Shown: positions 32,796 through 42,444, counted from the first letter of the stretch. The stretch is DNA of 64,000 nucleotides from Enterobacter kobei (GCF_018323985.1 NZ_AP024590.1:2604001-2668000); one strand, 5' to 3'. Numbers and translations: made by a program. The notes: a model not told the origin generated them from the letters alone.

Positions 32796-34139
32796 ATGGA
32801 TCAGTCTTGCTCTCTGGAAACCTTCCTTGCCCGTATTCAACAACGCGATCCCCATCAGACAGAATTTGCGCAGGCGGTTCGTGAAGTCATGACCACGCTG
32901 TGGCCGTTTATCGAAGAAAACCCGCGTTATCGCCAGATGTCCTTGCTGGAACGGCTGGTCGAGCCGGAACGCGTGATCCAGTTCCGCGTGGTGTGGGTGG
33001 ACGATCGTAACCAGGTGCAGGTCAACCGCGCATGGCGCGTACAGTTTAACTCCGCCATCGGTCCTTATAAGGGCGGCATGCGTTTTCACCCGTCGGTGAA
33101 TCTGTCGATCCTGAAATTCCTTGGCTTTGAACAGTCGTTCAAAAATGCGCTTACCACCCTGCCGATGGGCGGCGGCAAAGGCGGCAGTGATTTCGATCCC
33201 AAAGGCAAAAGCGAAGGCGAAGTGATGCGTTTTTGTCAGTCGCTGATGACCGAACTGTATCGCCATCTGGGGCCGGATACCGATGTGCCGGCGGGTGATA
33301 TTGGCGTCGGTGGTCGTGAAGTGGGCTTTATGGCCGGGATGATGAAGAAACTCTCCAATAACAGCGCCTGCGTGTTTACCGGCAAAGGGCTGTCGTTTGG
33401 CGGCAGCCTGATCCGTCCGGAAGCCACGGGCTATGGGCTGGTCTATTTCACCGAGGCGATGCTCAAACGCCACGGTCTGGCCTTCGAAGGGCAGCGTGTG
33501 GCAGTGTCCGGCTCCGGCAACGTGGCGCAGTACACCATTGAGAAAGTGATGGAACTGGGTGGACGCGTGATCACCGCCTCTGATTCCAGCGGCACGGTGG
33601 TGGACGAAGCAGGTTTTAACGCTGAAAAACTGGCGCGCCTGTGTGAAATCAAAGCCAGCCGCGATGGTCGCGTGGCGGATTATGCCCGGGAGTTCGGGCT
33701 GGTGTATCTGGAAGGCAAACAGCCGTGGTCAGTGCCGGCAGATATTGCCCTGCCGTGCGCCACCCAGAACGAGCTGGACGTTGACGCCGCCCGCATGCTT
33801 ATCGCCAACGGCGTGAAGGCGGTGGCGGAAGGTGCCAACATGCCGACCACCATCGAAGCAACGGATCTGTTCCTCGACGCGGGCGTGCTGTTCGCACCGG
33901 GTAAAGCGGCGAATGCAGGCGGTGTGGCAACGTCAGGGCTGGAGATGGCGCAGAACGCCGCGCGGCTAAGCTGGAAGGCGGAAAAAGTCGATGCGCGTCT
34001 GCACCATATCATGCTGGATATTCATCATGCCTGCGTGGAGTACGGCGGTGATGAGAAGCAGACCAACTATGTGCGGGGCGCGAATATCGCCGGTTTTGTG
34101 AAGATCGCCGACGCCATGCTGGCGCAGGGCGTGATCTGA
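32796..34139 (+). CDS. gdhA: NADP-specific glutamate dehydrogenase
   Basis: Cytoplasmic enzyme of 447 residues, identical in length to E. coli GdhA, aminating 2-oxoglutarate to glutamate with NADPH. The signature PMGGGKGGSDFDPKGKSEG (about 122-140) contains the catalytic Lys; the nucleotide-binding segment is VAVSGSGNVAQYTIEK, and the C-terminus is EYGGDEKQTNYVRGANIAGF. The upstream gap 32560-32795 carries its promoter. A REP cluster follows the stop. Confidence 0.97.
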   Translation: MDQSCSLETFLARIQQRDPHQTEFAQAVREVMTTLWPFIEENPRYRQMSLLERLVEPERVIQFRVVWVDDRNQVQVNRAWRVQFNSAIGPYKGGMRFHPSVNLSILKFLGFEQSFKNALTTLPMGGGKGGSDFDPKGKSEGEVMRFCQSLMTELYRHLGPDTDVPAGDIGVGGREVGFMAGMMKKLSNNSACVFTGKGLSFGGSLIRPEATGYGLVYFTEAMLKRHGLAFEGQRVAVSGSGNVAQYTIEKVMELGGRVITASDSSGTVVDEAGFNAEKLARLCEIKASRDGRVADYAREFGLVYLEGKQPWSVPADIALPCATQNELDVDAARMLIANGVKAVAEGANMPTTIEATDLFLDAGVLFAPGKAANAGGVATSGLEMAQNAARLSWKAEKVDARLHHIMLDIHHACVEYGGDEKQTNYVRGANIAGFVKIADAMLAQGVI

Positions 34140-34151
34140 TTTGCGAAGTGT

Positions 34152-34284
34152 TGCCCGGCGGCGCTACGCTTGCCGGGCCTACAGTGACTGACTTGACCGG
34201 GGTGCCCGGCGGCGCTTCGCTTGCCGGGCCTACGATAACGACGATTACCTTGTAGGCCGGGTAAGGCGTAGCCGCCACCCGGCA
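34152..34284. repeat. REP/BIME-type cluster
   Basis: TGCCCGGCGGCGCTACGCTT, GTGCCCGGCGGCGCTTCGCT and GTAGGCCGGGTAAGGCGTAG start three palindromic units between convergent gdhA and topB. The first two are in the same orientation; the third is inverted. Confidence 0.8.
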
Positions 34285-34291
34285 ACATGCG

Positions 34292-36226
34292 CTACGCCGC
34301 CGGAGCCGCACTGGCTGGCGGTTTTTTCTTCGCCCTGCCTTTGAAGCTTTTCTTTTTATCCCCACCTGGTGCTGCCAGCCCGCGGAACTGACGCACCGGC
34401 GTGCTGCGAGCCTGCTCGATAAGCTGATACAACGTACCCACCAACGGCTGCATAAAATCCTGATAGCGACACTGCTTTTCGCTGATTTGCGTCAGGACTG
34501 ACTCCCAGTGGGCGGTCATGTCAGGCCGTGCCGCCATCTCCGGCAGGGAGTGGATCAGCGCTCGCCCGGCATCGCTGGAATGGATATAGCGCCCTTTTTT
34601 CACCAGAAAACCACGCTTAAACAGCAGTTCGATGATCCCGGCGCGAGTCGCTTCGGTACCCAGCCCGTCGGTGGCGCGCAGGATCTTTTTCAGATCTTTA
34701 TCCTGCACAAAACGCGCGATACCGGTCATTGCCGACAGCAGTGTCGCATCGGTGAAATAGCGTGGCGGCTGGGTCTGCCGCTCCACCACTTCGCCCTTCT
34801 CGCACAACAGTTCGTCGTCTTTAGCCACCACCGGTAGCGGCGTGCCGTCGTTCTCTTCGTCGCGCTCTTTATTACCCAGCAAAGTTCGCCAGCCTGCTTC
34901 CGCCAGAAAACGCGCTTTGGCGATAAATTTGCCGTTAGCAATATCAAGCTCGATGGTGCATTTGCGGAAGACCGCGTCCGGGCAGAACTGCATCAGATAC
35001 TGCCGCGCCACCAGGGTATAGACCTTCTCTTCGTTATCGGTGAGGTTCACCTTGCTGCTGCGCGCCGTCGGAATAATGGCATGGTGCGCATCAACTTTTT
35101 TGTCATCCCAGCAGCGGTTACGGATGTCGGTATCGATTACCGGCTGCGGCAGCAGTGACGGGCTGTGCACGCTGATGGCGTTGATCACCGCCTGACGCCC
35201 GGCAAAATGCTCCTCCGGCAGATAACGGCTGTCGGAACGCGGATAGGTAATGAGCTTATGAGTTTCATAGAGCTTCTGGCAGATATCCAGCACGTTCTGC
35301 GCGCTGAGGCCAAAGCGTTTTGCCGCCTCAATCTGCAAGGTGGAGAGTGAGAATGGCAGCGGCGCGGCCTCGGATTCCCGTTTGTCGTTGTAGCTGGTGA
35401 CCCGTGCGGGCTGGCCGGTTATGCGTTTCACCACATGCTCGGCAAGGCTACGGTGCAACAGACGCCCTTCCTCATCCTGATACGGCTCGCAGGCTTCGCT
35501 TGGCTGCCAGGTGGCGATAAAGCGTTCTTCCTTCGGGGTGACGATATGCGCTTTTACTTCAAAGAAGTCTTTCGCCACGAAGTTCTCGATCTCTTCGTCA
35601 CGGCGCACCACCAGCCCGAGCACCGGCGTCTGCACCCGTCCGACGGAGAGTACCCCCTGATAACCGGCGCTCTGCCCCAGCAGCGTGTAGGCGCGGGTCA
35701 TGTTAATGCCGTAGAGCCAGTCAGCGCGGGAGCGGGCCAGCGCCGACGAGCTAAGGGGGATAAATTCGCTGTTGGCGCGCAGACGGTTGATCGCGCGCTC
35801 CACCGCCTGCGGATTGAGATCGTTTATCAGACAGCGCTGCACGTTACGGCGTTTTTCCGCAGGCAGCTCCAGATAGTTCAGCACCTCATCCACCAGCAGT
35901 TGCCCTTCACGATCGGGGTCACCGGCGTGAATAACTTCGCTGGCCTCCCCCAGTAAACGCTTGATGACGTTGATCTGTTTGGTGACCGAGGCGCGCGGTT
36001 GCAGCTGCCATTTTTCCGGCACAATCGGCAAATCCGAGAGGTTCCAGCGCGCATAGCGGCTGTCATAGGCATCCGGCTGCGCCTGCTCCAGCAGGTGACC
36101 AATACACCAGGTGACCACCTGACCATTCCCGCACTCGATATAGCCGTCGCCCTTACGGTGCGGCTTCGGCAGCACCTCGGCAATGGCGCGGCCCAGACTC
36201 GGTTTTTCGGCAATAAACAACCGCAT
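34292..36226 (-). CDS. topB: DNA topoisomerase III
   Basis: Type IA topoisomerase of 644 residues (E. coli 653) that decatenates replication and recombination intermediates. The N-terminal Toprim domain has FIAEKPSLGRAIAE and the acidic triad HAGDPDREGQLLVDE (about 98-112); the active-site Tyr is in THKLITYPRSDSRYL; GVLSVGRVQTPVLGLV and LGTEATRAGIIE are further family segments. The C-terminal tail is short and basic (KKKSFKGRAKKKPP). I start at ATG 36226 (MRLFIAEKP). It lies 4 nt after selD, an operon as in E. coli. Confidence 0.96.
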   Translation of the reverse strand: MRLFIAEKPSLGRAIAEVLPKPHRKGDGYIECGNGQVVTWCIGHLLEQAQPDAYDSRYARWNLSDLPIVPEKWQLQPRASVTKQINVIKRLLGEASEVIHAGDPDREGQLLVDEVLNYLELPAEKRRNVQRCLINDLNPQAVERAINRLRANSEFIPLSSSALARSRADWLYGINMTRAYTLLGQSAGYQGVLSVGRVQTPVLGLVVRRDEEIENFVAKDFFEVKAHIVTPKEERFIATWQPSEACEPYQDEEGRLLHRSLAEHVVKRITGQPARVTSYNDKRESEAAPLPFSLSTLQIEAAKRFGLSAQNVLDICQKLYETHKLITYPRSDSRYLPEEHFAGRQAVINAISVHSPSLLPQPVIDTDIRNRCWDDKKVDAHHAIIPTARSSKVNLTDNEEKVYTLVARQYLMQFCPDAVFRKCTIELDIANGKFIAKARFLAEAGWRTLLGNKERDEENDGTPLPVVAKDDELLCEKGEVVERQTQPPRYFTDATLLSAMTGIARFVQDKDLKKILRATDGLGTEATRAGIIELLFKRGFLVKKGRYIHSSDAGRALIHSLPEMAARPDMTAHWESVLTQISEKQCRYQDFMQPLVGTLYQLIEQARSTPVRQFRGLAAPGGDKKKSFKGRAKKKPPASAAPAA

Positions 36227-36230
36227 TGAC

Positions 36231-37274
36231 TTAACGGATCTCAATCATAGGACGACCACCACGGGCCTCAACCAGCTCGCCAATCGCCGTCAGGGTAATG
36301 CCATATTCGGCGGCAGTGGCCTGTACCTGATCTTCTGCGTCCGGCGTAACCGCCAGCAGTAAGCCACCGGAGGTCTGCGGATCGCACAACAGATCGCGCC
36401 ACGCCTGCGGCATGTCGCCCATCAGATGACCGTAACTGGCGAAGTTACGCCCGGTACCGCCCGGTACTGCGCCCTGAGCAATGTATTCTTCTACGCCCGG
36501 CAGCTTCGGCACGTCATGATAGCGCACCTGCGCCTGTACACCTGCGCCCTGGCACATTTCGCTCAGGTGGCCGAGCAACCCGAAGCCGGTGACATCGGTC
36601 ATCGCTTTCACGCCGTCGATGCTGGCAAAACCGGCACCGGCGAGGTTCATCTGGCACATCACTTCCGTGGCCAGCCCAACGTGTTCGGGTTTAAGCAGGG
36701 ATTTTTTCTCGGCGGTAGTCAGCACGCCAATGCCCAGCGGTTTGGTGAGATAGAGTTTGCAGCCTGCTTTCGCGGTGCTGTTTTTCTTCACGCGTTCGGT
36801 TGGCACCACGCCGGTGACGGCGAGGCCGAAAATCGGTTCCGGCGCGTCGATGGAGTGACCGCCCGCCAGCGCGATCCCCGCCTGCTGGCAGGCAAAGCGT
36901 CCGCCTTCCACCACCTCACGGGCGATCTCCGGCGCAAGGGTATTGATTGGCCAGCCCAGAATGGCGATCGCCATAATCGGCTTGCCGCCCATAGCAAAAA
37001 TATCGCTGATGGCATTGGTCGCCGCAATGCGTCCGAAGTCGAACGGATTGTCGACAATCGGCATAAAGAAGTCGGTGGTGCTGATCACGCTGGTGCCGTT
37101 GCCCAGATCGTAAACCGCAGCGTCATCACGGGTCTCGTTACCGACCAGCAGGTTCGGATCGATAAACTTTGCCCGATCGCTGTGCAGAATGGTTTCCAGC
37201 ACTTTGGGGGAAATCTTACAACCGCAACCAGCTCCGTGACTGTACTGCGTTAAACGAATGGCTTGCTCGCTCAT
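36231..37274 (-). CDS. selD: Selenophosphate synthase
   Basis: Makes selenophosphate from selenide and ATP for selenocysteine and selenouridine synthesis; 347 residues, equal to E. coli. The catalytic Cys17 and Lys20 are in HGAGCGCK; the glycine-rich ATP site is in the same loop and the DFFMPIVDNPFDFGRIAATN segment is intact. I prefer ATG 37274 (MSEQAIR) because AGGAG lies 6 nt upstream; the ATG at 37280 directly abuts AGGAG. Position 17 is Cys, not selenocysteine. Confidence 0.96.
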   Translation of the reverse strand: MSEQAIRLTQYSHGAGCGCKISPKVLETILHSDRAKFIDPNLLVGNETRDDAAVYDLGNGTSVISTTDFFMPIVDNPFDFGRIAATNAISDIFAMGGKPIMAIAILGWPINTLAPEIAREVVEGGRFACQQAGIALAGGHSIDAPEPIFGLAVTGVVPTERVKKNSTAKAGCKLYLTKPLGIGVLTTAEKKSLLKPEHVGLATEVMCQMNLAGAGFASIDGVKAMTDVTGFGLLGHLSEMCQGAGVQAQVRYHDVPKLPGVEEYIAQGAVPGGTGRNFASYGHLMGDMPQAWRDLLCDPQTSGGLLLAVTPDAEDQVQATAAEYGITLTAIGELVEARGGRPMIEIR

Positions 37275-37391
37275 GGACATCTCCTGTCATTGCAATCCGG
37301 CTATGGTAGCGCTCAATCGGATAAGTGGTAAGTATGACTGTCCGAATTGCGTGGCTTTCGCTCACAATACGGACAGTCTGGCGATGGTGGC

Positions 37392-37943
37392 TCAGAAATA
37401 ACGCACGAACGGCGTGGTATCAGGCAGGCTGATGGTGGTGGAGGCTTTCAGCTGCGGGGTGCCAAGGTAGAGGAAACCGACGATATGATCCTGTTCACGG
37501 CACTCCAGCGCTTCGCGCACCACCGGGCTGTCAGTCATTGAACCGCTGCGCCAGATGCCGTTAAAGCCCTGCGCCAGCGCGGCCATCTGCATCGCCATCA
37601 CGGCACAGCCCGCCGACACCAGTTGTTCCCAGTGCGGCACTTTCGGGTGATCTTCGCATTTGGCGACCACCGCAATGATCATCGGCGCGCGGAACGGGCC
37701 GGAGCGGGCTTTTTCGATGCCCTTTTCATCCAGACCGGCCGCTATCGCGCCTTTCTCCAGCAGCTGGCTGAAGCGCTCGCGCCCTTCGCCTTCAATGACA
37801 AAGAAGCGCCACGGCTGGAGCGTGCCATGATCCGGCGCACGCATCCCCGCCTGTAAAATACTTTTCAGTTGGTCCCCCGCCGGAGCCGGTTCGGTCAGGC
37901 GGGAGGCGCTACGACGGTTAACGAGCAGTTCAAGTGCATCCAT
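37392..37943 (-). CDS. ydjA: YdjA nitroreductase-family oxidoreductase
   Basis: Minimal FMN-dependent nitroreductase of 183 residues (E. coli YdjA 183). Recognised by MDALELLVNRRSASRLTEPA, RAPDHGTLQPWRFFVIEGEG (FMN phosphate contacts) and IVGFLYLGTP. The family reduces nitroaromatics and possibly other substrates; the physiological role is not established. It precedes selD-topB on the same strand, with about 115 bp between. Confidence 0.93.
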   Translation of the reverse strand: MDALELLVNRRSASRLTEPAPAGDQLKSILQAGMRAPDHGTLQPWRFFVIEGEGRERFSQLLEKGAIAAGLDEKGIEKARSGPFRAPMIIAVVAKCEDHPKVPHWEQLVSAGCAVMAMQMAALAQGFNGIWRSGSMTDSPVVREALECREQDHIVGFLYLGTPQLKASTTISLPDTTPFVRYF

Positions 37944-38106
37944 TAGTTAACTCCTGTCATCAAATTTATGCATAAAATTAACACGGCAGGAGATTTTGTT
38001 ACAGCGACGGCGGCGGATCTTGCTGACAAGTTGCCGCGGTGTAATTAGGATAACCGCACATTCCGCTCAGGGTAGCGGGGGTTGTTAATCAGGACAGGAA
38101 GAATAC

Positions 38107-39960
38107 ATGCGAACCCTTTGGCATTTCATTGCTGGTTTTTTTAAATGGACATGGCGATTGCTCAATTTCGTCCGTGAACTGGTGCTCAACCTTTTCTTTA
38201 TCTTTTTAATCGTGGTGTGCGTCGGCATCTGGATGCAGGTGAAGAGCAGCACTGCCGAGCACAGCAACCGTGGCGCGTTGTTGCTGGATATCGCCGGCGT
38301 AGTGGTGGATAAGCCTTCCAGCAGCAGTAAACTGGGGGTGCTGGGCCGTCAGCTGTTTGGCGCCAGTTCCGATCGCTTACAGGAAAATTCGCTGTTTGAT
38401 ATTGTCGAGACCATTCGCCAGGCGAAAGACGATCGCAATATCACCGGTATCGTGATGGATCTGAAAGATTTCGCCGGTGCCGATCAGCCGTCGATGCAGT
38501 ACATCGGCAAAGCCCTGCGCGAATTCCGCGACAGCGGCAAACCGGTCTATGCGGTAGGCGATAACTTCAGCCAGGGTCAGTATTACCTTGCCAGCTTCGC
38601 TAATAAAATCTTCCTCTCGCCGCAGGGCGTGGTGGATCTGCATGGCTTTGCCACTAACGGTCTGTACTACAAATCGCTGCTGGAAAAACTGAAGGTCTCC
38701 ACGCATGTGTTCCGTGTCGGGACGTATAAATCCGCCGTCGAGCCGTTTATCCGCGATGATATGTCCCCTGCCGCCCGTGACGCTGACAGTCGCTGGGTGG
38801 GTGAACTGTGGCAGAACTATCTGAACACCATCGCCGCTAACCGTCAGGTATCGGCGCAGCAGATCTTCCCTGGCGCGCAGGCGGTGCTGGACGGGCTGAC
38901 CAAAGTGGGTGGCGATACGGCGAAATATGCCCTCGATAACAAACTGGTGGATCAGCTCGCCTCCAGCGCCGAGGTCGAAAAAGCGCTCAGCAAACAGTTT
39001 GGCTGGAGCGACGCCGATAAGAATTACAGCGCCATCAGCTACTACGATTACGCGCTGAAAAAACAGAGCGAAAACGGTGACAGCGTGGCGGTGATCTTCG
39101 CCAACGGCGCGATCATGGACGGTGAAGAAACTCCGGGTAACGTCGGCGGTGATACCACGGCCTCGCAGATCCGCGATGCACGCCTCGATCCGAAAGTGAA
39201 AGCCATTGTCCTGCGCGTCAACAGCCCTGGCGGCAGCGTCAGCGCCTCTGAGGTGATCCGCGCCGAACTGGCCGCTGCCAAAGCAGCAGGCAAGCCGGTG
39301 GTGGTGTCGATGGGCGGTATGGCCGCGTCCGGCGGTTACTGGATCTCCACCCCGGCTAACTATATTGTCGCGAACCCGAGCACCCTCACCGGCTCGATTG
39401 GCATCTTCGGGGTGATCAACACCTTTGAAAACAGCCTCGACAGCGTAGGTGTGCATACCGATGGCGTGGCGACCTCGCCGCTGGCGGATGTGGCAGTCAC
39501 GAAAGCGCTGCCGCCGGAAGTGCAGCAGATGATGCAGTTGAGCATCGAGAGCGGCTATAAACGCTTCCTGTCGATTGTATCCCAGTCGCGCAATAAGACG
39601 CCGGAGCAGATCGATCAGATTGCACAGGGCCACGTCTGGACCGGTCAGGACGCGAAAGCGAACGGTCTGGTGGATGCACTCGGTGATTTCGACGATGCGG
39701 TGGCAAAAGCCGCTGAACTGGCGAAACTCAAGCAGTGGCACATCGATTATTATCAGGATGAGCCGACCCTCTTCGATCAGGTGGTCGACAGCATGTCCGC
39801 CAGCGTCCGCGCGGCGATGCCATCGGCGCTACAGGCGTATCTGCCTGCTCCGCTGGCCCCGGTTGCCGGCGTCGTGAAAGCGGAAAGCGATAAACTGGCG
39901 GCGTTTAACGATCCGCAAAACCGCTATGCGTTTTGCCTGACCTGCGCTAACGTTCGCTGA
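38107..39960 (+). CDS. sppA: Signal peptide peptidase SppA (protease IV)
   Basis: Inner-membrane serine protease of 617 residues (E. coli 618) that degrades cleaved signal peptides on the periplasmic side. One N-terminal membrane anchor (LVLNLFFIFLIVVCVGIWM, about residues 23-41) is followed by two tandem ClpP-fold S49 domains. The catalytic Lys is expected in the first (RVGTYKSAVEPF); the nucleophile Ser is in MGGMAASGGYWISTPA of the second, after RVNSPGGSVSASEVIRAE. A strong terminator follows the stop. Confidence 0.96.
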   Translation: MRTLWHFIAGFFKWTWRLLNFVRELVLNLFFIFLIVVCVGIWMQVKSSTAEHSNRGALLLDIAGVVVDKPSSSSKLGVLGRQLFGASSDRLQENSLFDIVETIRQAKDDRNITGIVMDLKDFAGADQPSMQYIGKALREFRDSGKPVYAVGDNFSQGQYYLASFANKIFLSPQGVVDLHGFATNGLYYKSLLEKLKVSTHVFRVGTYKSAVEPFIRDDMSPAARDADSRWVGELWQNYLNTIAANRQVSAQQIFPGAQAVLDGLTKVGGDTAKYALDNKLVDQLASSAEVEKALSKQFGWSDADKNYSAISYYDYALKKQSENGDSVAVIFANGAIMDGEETPGNVGGDTTASQIRDARLDPKVKAIVLRVNSPGGSVSASEVIRAELAAAKAAGKPVVVSMGGMAASGGYWISTPANYIVANPSTLTGSIGIFGVINTFENSLDSVGVHTDGVATSPLADVAVTKALPPEVQQMMQLSIESGYKRFLSIVSQSRNKTPEQIDQIAQGHVWTGQDAKANGLVDALGDFDDAVAKAAELAKLKQWHIDYYQDEPTLFDQVVDSMSASVRAAMPSALQAYLPAPLAPVAGVVKAESDKLAAFNDPQNRYAFCLTCANVR

Positions 39961-39968
39961 TAACCCAT

Positions 39969-39994
39969 CCCCTCAGCCTTGAGGGGATTTTTTT
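39969..39994 (+). terminator. Rho-independent terminator of sppA
   Basis: CCCCTCA (39969-39975), loop, TGAGGGG (39980-39986), then ATTTTTTT. The 3' arm GAGGGG could also serve as a ribosome binding site for an alternative ansA start at 39995. Confidence 0.85.
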
Positions 39995-40015
39995 ATGGCT
40001 ATGAAACAGAACATC

Positions 40016-41032
40016 ATGCAAAAGAAATCGATTTATGTCGCCTACACTGGCGGTACTATCGGGATGCAGCGCTCCGAGCAGGGCTATATTCCGGTTTCCG
40101 GTCACCTGCAACGCCAGCTGGCGCTGATGCCGGAGTTTCACCGCCAGGAGATGCCTGACTTCACCATTCACGAATACCATCCGCTGATGGACTCTTCCGA
40201 TATGACGCCGCAGGACTGGCAGCATATCGCCGAAGATATTAAATCGAACTACGACCGCTACGATGGTTTTGTCATTTTGCACGGCACCGACACCATGGCG
40301 TTCACCGCATCGGCGTTGTCGTTCATGCTGGAGAATCTCGGTAAACCGGTAATTGTGACAGGGTCACAAATACCGCTGGCAGAACTGCGTTCTGACGGGC
40401 AGATTAACCTGCTCAATTCGCTGTATATCGCGGCCAATTATCCGATTAACGAAGTGACCCTGTTCTTCAACAATCGTCTGTTCCGCGGTAACCGCACGAC
40501 TAAAGCCCATGCCGATGGCTTCGATGCTTTCGCCTCGCCTAACCTGCAACCCTTGCTGGAGGCAGGTATTCATATTCGCCGCCTCGGCACGCCACCTGCG
40601 CCGCACGGTAACGGGGAGCTGATTGTGCATCCCATCACCCCGCAGCCGATTGGCGTGGTGACCATTTATCCGGGCATTTCTGCCGACGTGGTGCGCAATT
40701 TCCTGCGCCAGCCGGTGAAAGCCCTGATCCTGCGTTCCTATGGCGTCGGCAATGCGCCCCAAAACAGCGAGTTTCTGAAAGAGTTACAGGCGGCGAGCGA
40801 GCGTGGCATCGTGGTGATCAACCTGACGCAGTGCATGTCCGGCAAGGTGAATATGGGCGGCTACGCCACCGGTAACGCGCTGGCCCATGCGGGAGTGATC
40901 GGCGGCGCGGACATGACGGTAGAAGCAACCCTGACTAAACTTCACTACCTGTTAAGTCAGGATCTGGATGTACAGGCCATCCGTGAAGCGATGACGGTCA
41001 ATTTGCGCGGCGAACTGACGCCGGACGAGTAA
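40016..41032 (+). CDS. ansA: L-asparaginase I (cytoplasmic)
   Basis: Low-affinity type I asparaginase of 338 residues, as in E. coli AnsA, hydrolysing asparagine to aspartate and ammonia. The two catalytic threonines are in VAYTGGTIGMQ (T11/T14 region) and VILHGTDTMAFTASA (Thr-Asp pair near residue 91). The start is uncertain: ATG 40016 matches the E. coli N-terminus (MQKKSIYVAY) but has no good ribosome binding site, while ATG 39995 (seven residues longer) has GAGGGG 7 nt upstream. It is co-directional with pncA, 10 nt apart. Confidence 0.94.
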   Translation: MQKKSIYVAYTGGTIGMQRSEQGYIPVSGHLQRQLALMPEFHRQEMPDFTIHEYHPLMDSSDMTPQDWQHIAEDIKSNYDRYDGFVILHGTDTMAFTASALSFMLENLGKPVIVTGSQIPLAELRSDGQINLLNSLYIAANYPINEVTLFFNNRLFRGNRTTKAHADGFDAFASPNLQPLLEAGIHIRRLGTPPAPHGNGELIVHPITPQPIGVVTIYPGISADVVRNFLRQPVKALILRSYGVGNAPQNSEFLKELQAASERGIVVINLTQCMSGKVNMGGYATGNALAHAGVIGGADMTVEATLTKLHYLLSQDLDVQAIREAMTVNLRGELTPDE

Positions 41033-41042
41033 GGAGCAGGAC

Positions 41043-41681
41043 ATGACCCGGGCACTACTGTTAGTGGATTTACAGAACGATTTTTGCGCCGGTGGCGCGC
41101 TGGCGGTCGCCGGGGGTGACAGCACCGTAGATATCGCCAATGCGCTCATTGAGTGGTGTAAAGCGCGCGGCGACGCCGTGGTGGCAAGCCAGGACTGGCA
41201 TCCTGCTAACCATGGCAGCTTTGCCAGCCAGCAAAACGTCGAGCCCTATGCTGAAGGATTGCTGGACGGGCTGCCGCAGACGTTCTGGCCGGATCATTGC
41301 GTGCAAAACACCGAAGGCGCGGCGCTGCATCCGCTGTTACAGGCGAAAGCCATCGACGCGGTATTTCATAAAGGCGAAAATCCGGCGATTGACAGCTACA
41401 GCGCTTTTTTTGATAACGGTCACCGGCAGAAAACGCAGCTCGACGACTGGCTGCGTCACCATAACGTCAGCGAGTTGATCGTCCTGGGGCTGGCTACCGA
41501 CTACTGCGTGAAGTTCACCGTGCTGGATGCGCTGACGCTGGGCTACAGCGTGAATGTCATCACCGATGGCTGTCGCGGCGTCAATCTGCATGCGCAGGAC
41601 AGCGCACAGGCGTTTATGGAGATGGCGGCGGCGGGTGCCACGCTGTATACGCTGGCAGACTGGTCAGAGACCCACGCCTGA
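41043..41681 (+). CDS. pncA: Nicotinamidase
   Basis: Hydrolyses nicotinamide to nicotinate for NAD salvage, and activates pyrazinamide; 212 residues (E. coli 213). Catalytic triad: Asp in LLVDLQNDFCAGG (about residue 9), Lys in VFHKGENPAIDSY and Cys in GLATDYCVKFTVLD. Metal-binding Asp/His are in SQDWHPANHGSF. AAGGAGCAGGAC precedes the ATG. It forms an operon with ansA. Confidence 0.95.
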   Translation: MTRALLLVDLQNDFCAGGALAVAGGDSTVDIANALIEWCKARGDAVVASQDWHPANHGSFASQQNVEPYAEGLLDGLPQTFWPDHCVQNTEGAALHPLLQAKAIDAVFHKGENPAIDSYSAFFDNGHRQKTQLDDWLRHHNVSELIVLGLATDYCVKFTVLDALTLGYSVNVITDGCRGVNLHAQDSAQAFMEMAAAGATLYTLADWSETHA

Positions 41682-41687
41682 ACAGGT

Positions 41688-41707
41688 CGGGGGAGGATCC
41701 TCCCCCG
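41688..41707. terminator. Palindrome between convergent pncA and yeaC
   Basis: CGGGGGAGGATCCTCCCCCG is a perfect 20-bp palindrome just after the pncA stop codon and 8 nt from the yeaC stop. It can form a strong stem on either strand but lacks a long T run. Confidence 0.5.
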
Positions 41708-41715
41708 CTTCTGCG

Positions 41716-41988
41716 TTACTTGAAGGTGGCGATGGGTTTTGGCGCAATGCCAAAATCTTCTTTCAACTGCTGCTTACTTTTCATCACCATCTGACCGTTG
41801 GTGTCGATGGTCATATGCTGGGCATCGGTGTTATGCCGTGCCTGCCAGAGCATGACCAGTTGCAGGCTGTTCTCTTTCTGCTCGGGGGTCAGCGCCACGC
41901 CATCGGGCCATTTCCCCAGCTCTACTGCCGTCGCCAGACGCTGATACACTTCCGGCGTTAAACTGTTAACAAGCTCATCCACATTCAC
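41716..41988 (-). CDS. yeaC: YeaC family protein (DUF1315)
   Basis: A 90-residue cytoplasmic protein of unknown function, the length of E. coli YeaC. It reads NVDELVNSLTPEVYQRLATA, then AVELGKWPDGVALTPEQKE and ends FGIAPKPIATFK. I use the GTG at 41988, preceded by GGGGA at 9 nt; an ATG six codons upstream lacks a ribosome binding site. It shares its strand with msrB, 42 nt away from the msrB stop, and is probably cotranscribed. Confidence 0.85.
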   Translation of the reverse strand: MNVDELVNSLTPEVYQRLATAVELGKWPDGVALTPEQKENSLQLVMLWQARHNTDAQHMTIDTNGQMVMKSKQQLKEDFGIAPKPIATFK

Positions 41989-42030
41989 GATAGATCGTCC
42001 CCGCATGGAATAATTTGCTGAATCGATTCT

Positions 42031-42444
42031 CTAACCTTTAATCTGCTCGCCGTTGTCGTCATCGGTGAAGCTCAGCGACGCCGAATTAACGCAAAAACGT
42101 TCGCCGGTCGGCTGCGGGCCATCCGGGAAAACATGCCCCAGATGCGCATCACAGTTACCACAGCGGATTTCAGTACGCTGCATACCGTGGGAGTAATCAT
42201 TCAGGTATTTAATGGCCTCATCGCTGACCGGTTCGTAAAAACTCGGCCAGCCGCAGCCGGAATCATATTTGCTCTGGGCGTTGAACAGCGGCGCATCGCA
42301 GATTAAACAGTGATATACGCCATCGCGTTTGTTGTGCAGCAGACGCCCCGTGAAAGGTGGTTCTGTGCCATGATTCTGCGTGACATAGAACTGCATTTCA
42401 GTGAGGTTTTTTTTCAGGTCGTCCTGGGAGGGATCATTAGCCAT
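42031..42444 (-). CDS. msrB: Peptide methionine-(R)-S-oxide reductase MsrB
   Basis: Repairs methionine-R-sulfoxide in oxidised proteins; 137 residues, equal to E. coli MsrB. Zinc-binding cysteines are in HCLICDAPLF and IRCGNCDAHLGHVFPDG; the catalytic Cys is in GERFCVNSASLSF. The start ATG 42444 (MANDPSQDDL) matches the family; an upstream in-frame ATG adds ten residues without support. It is divergent from gapA. Confidence 0.95.
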   Translation of the reverse strand: MANDPSQDDLKKNLTEMQFYVTQNHGTEPPFTGRLLHNKRDGVYHCLICDAPLFNAQSKYDSGCGWPSFYEPVSDEAIKYLNDYSHGMQRTEIRCGNCDAHLGHVFPDGPQPTGERFCVNSASLSFTDDDNGEQIKG

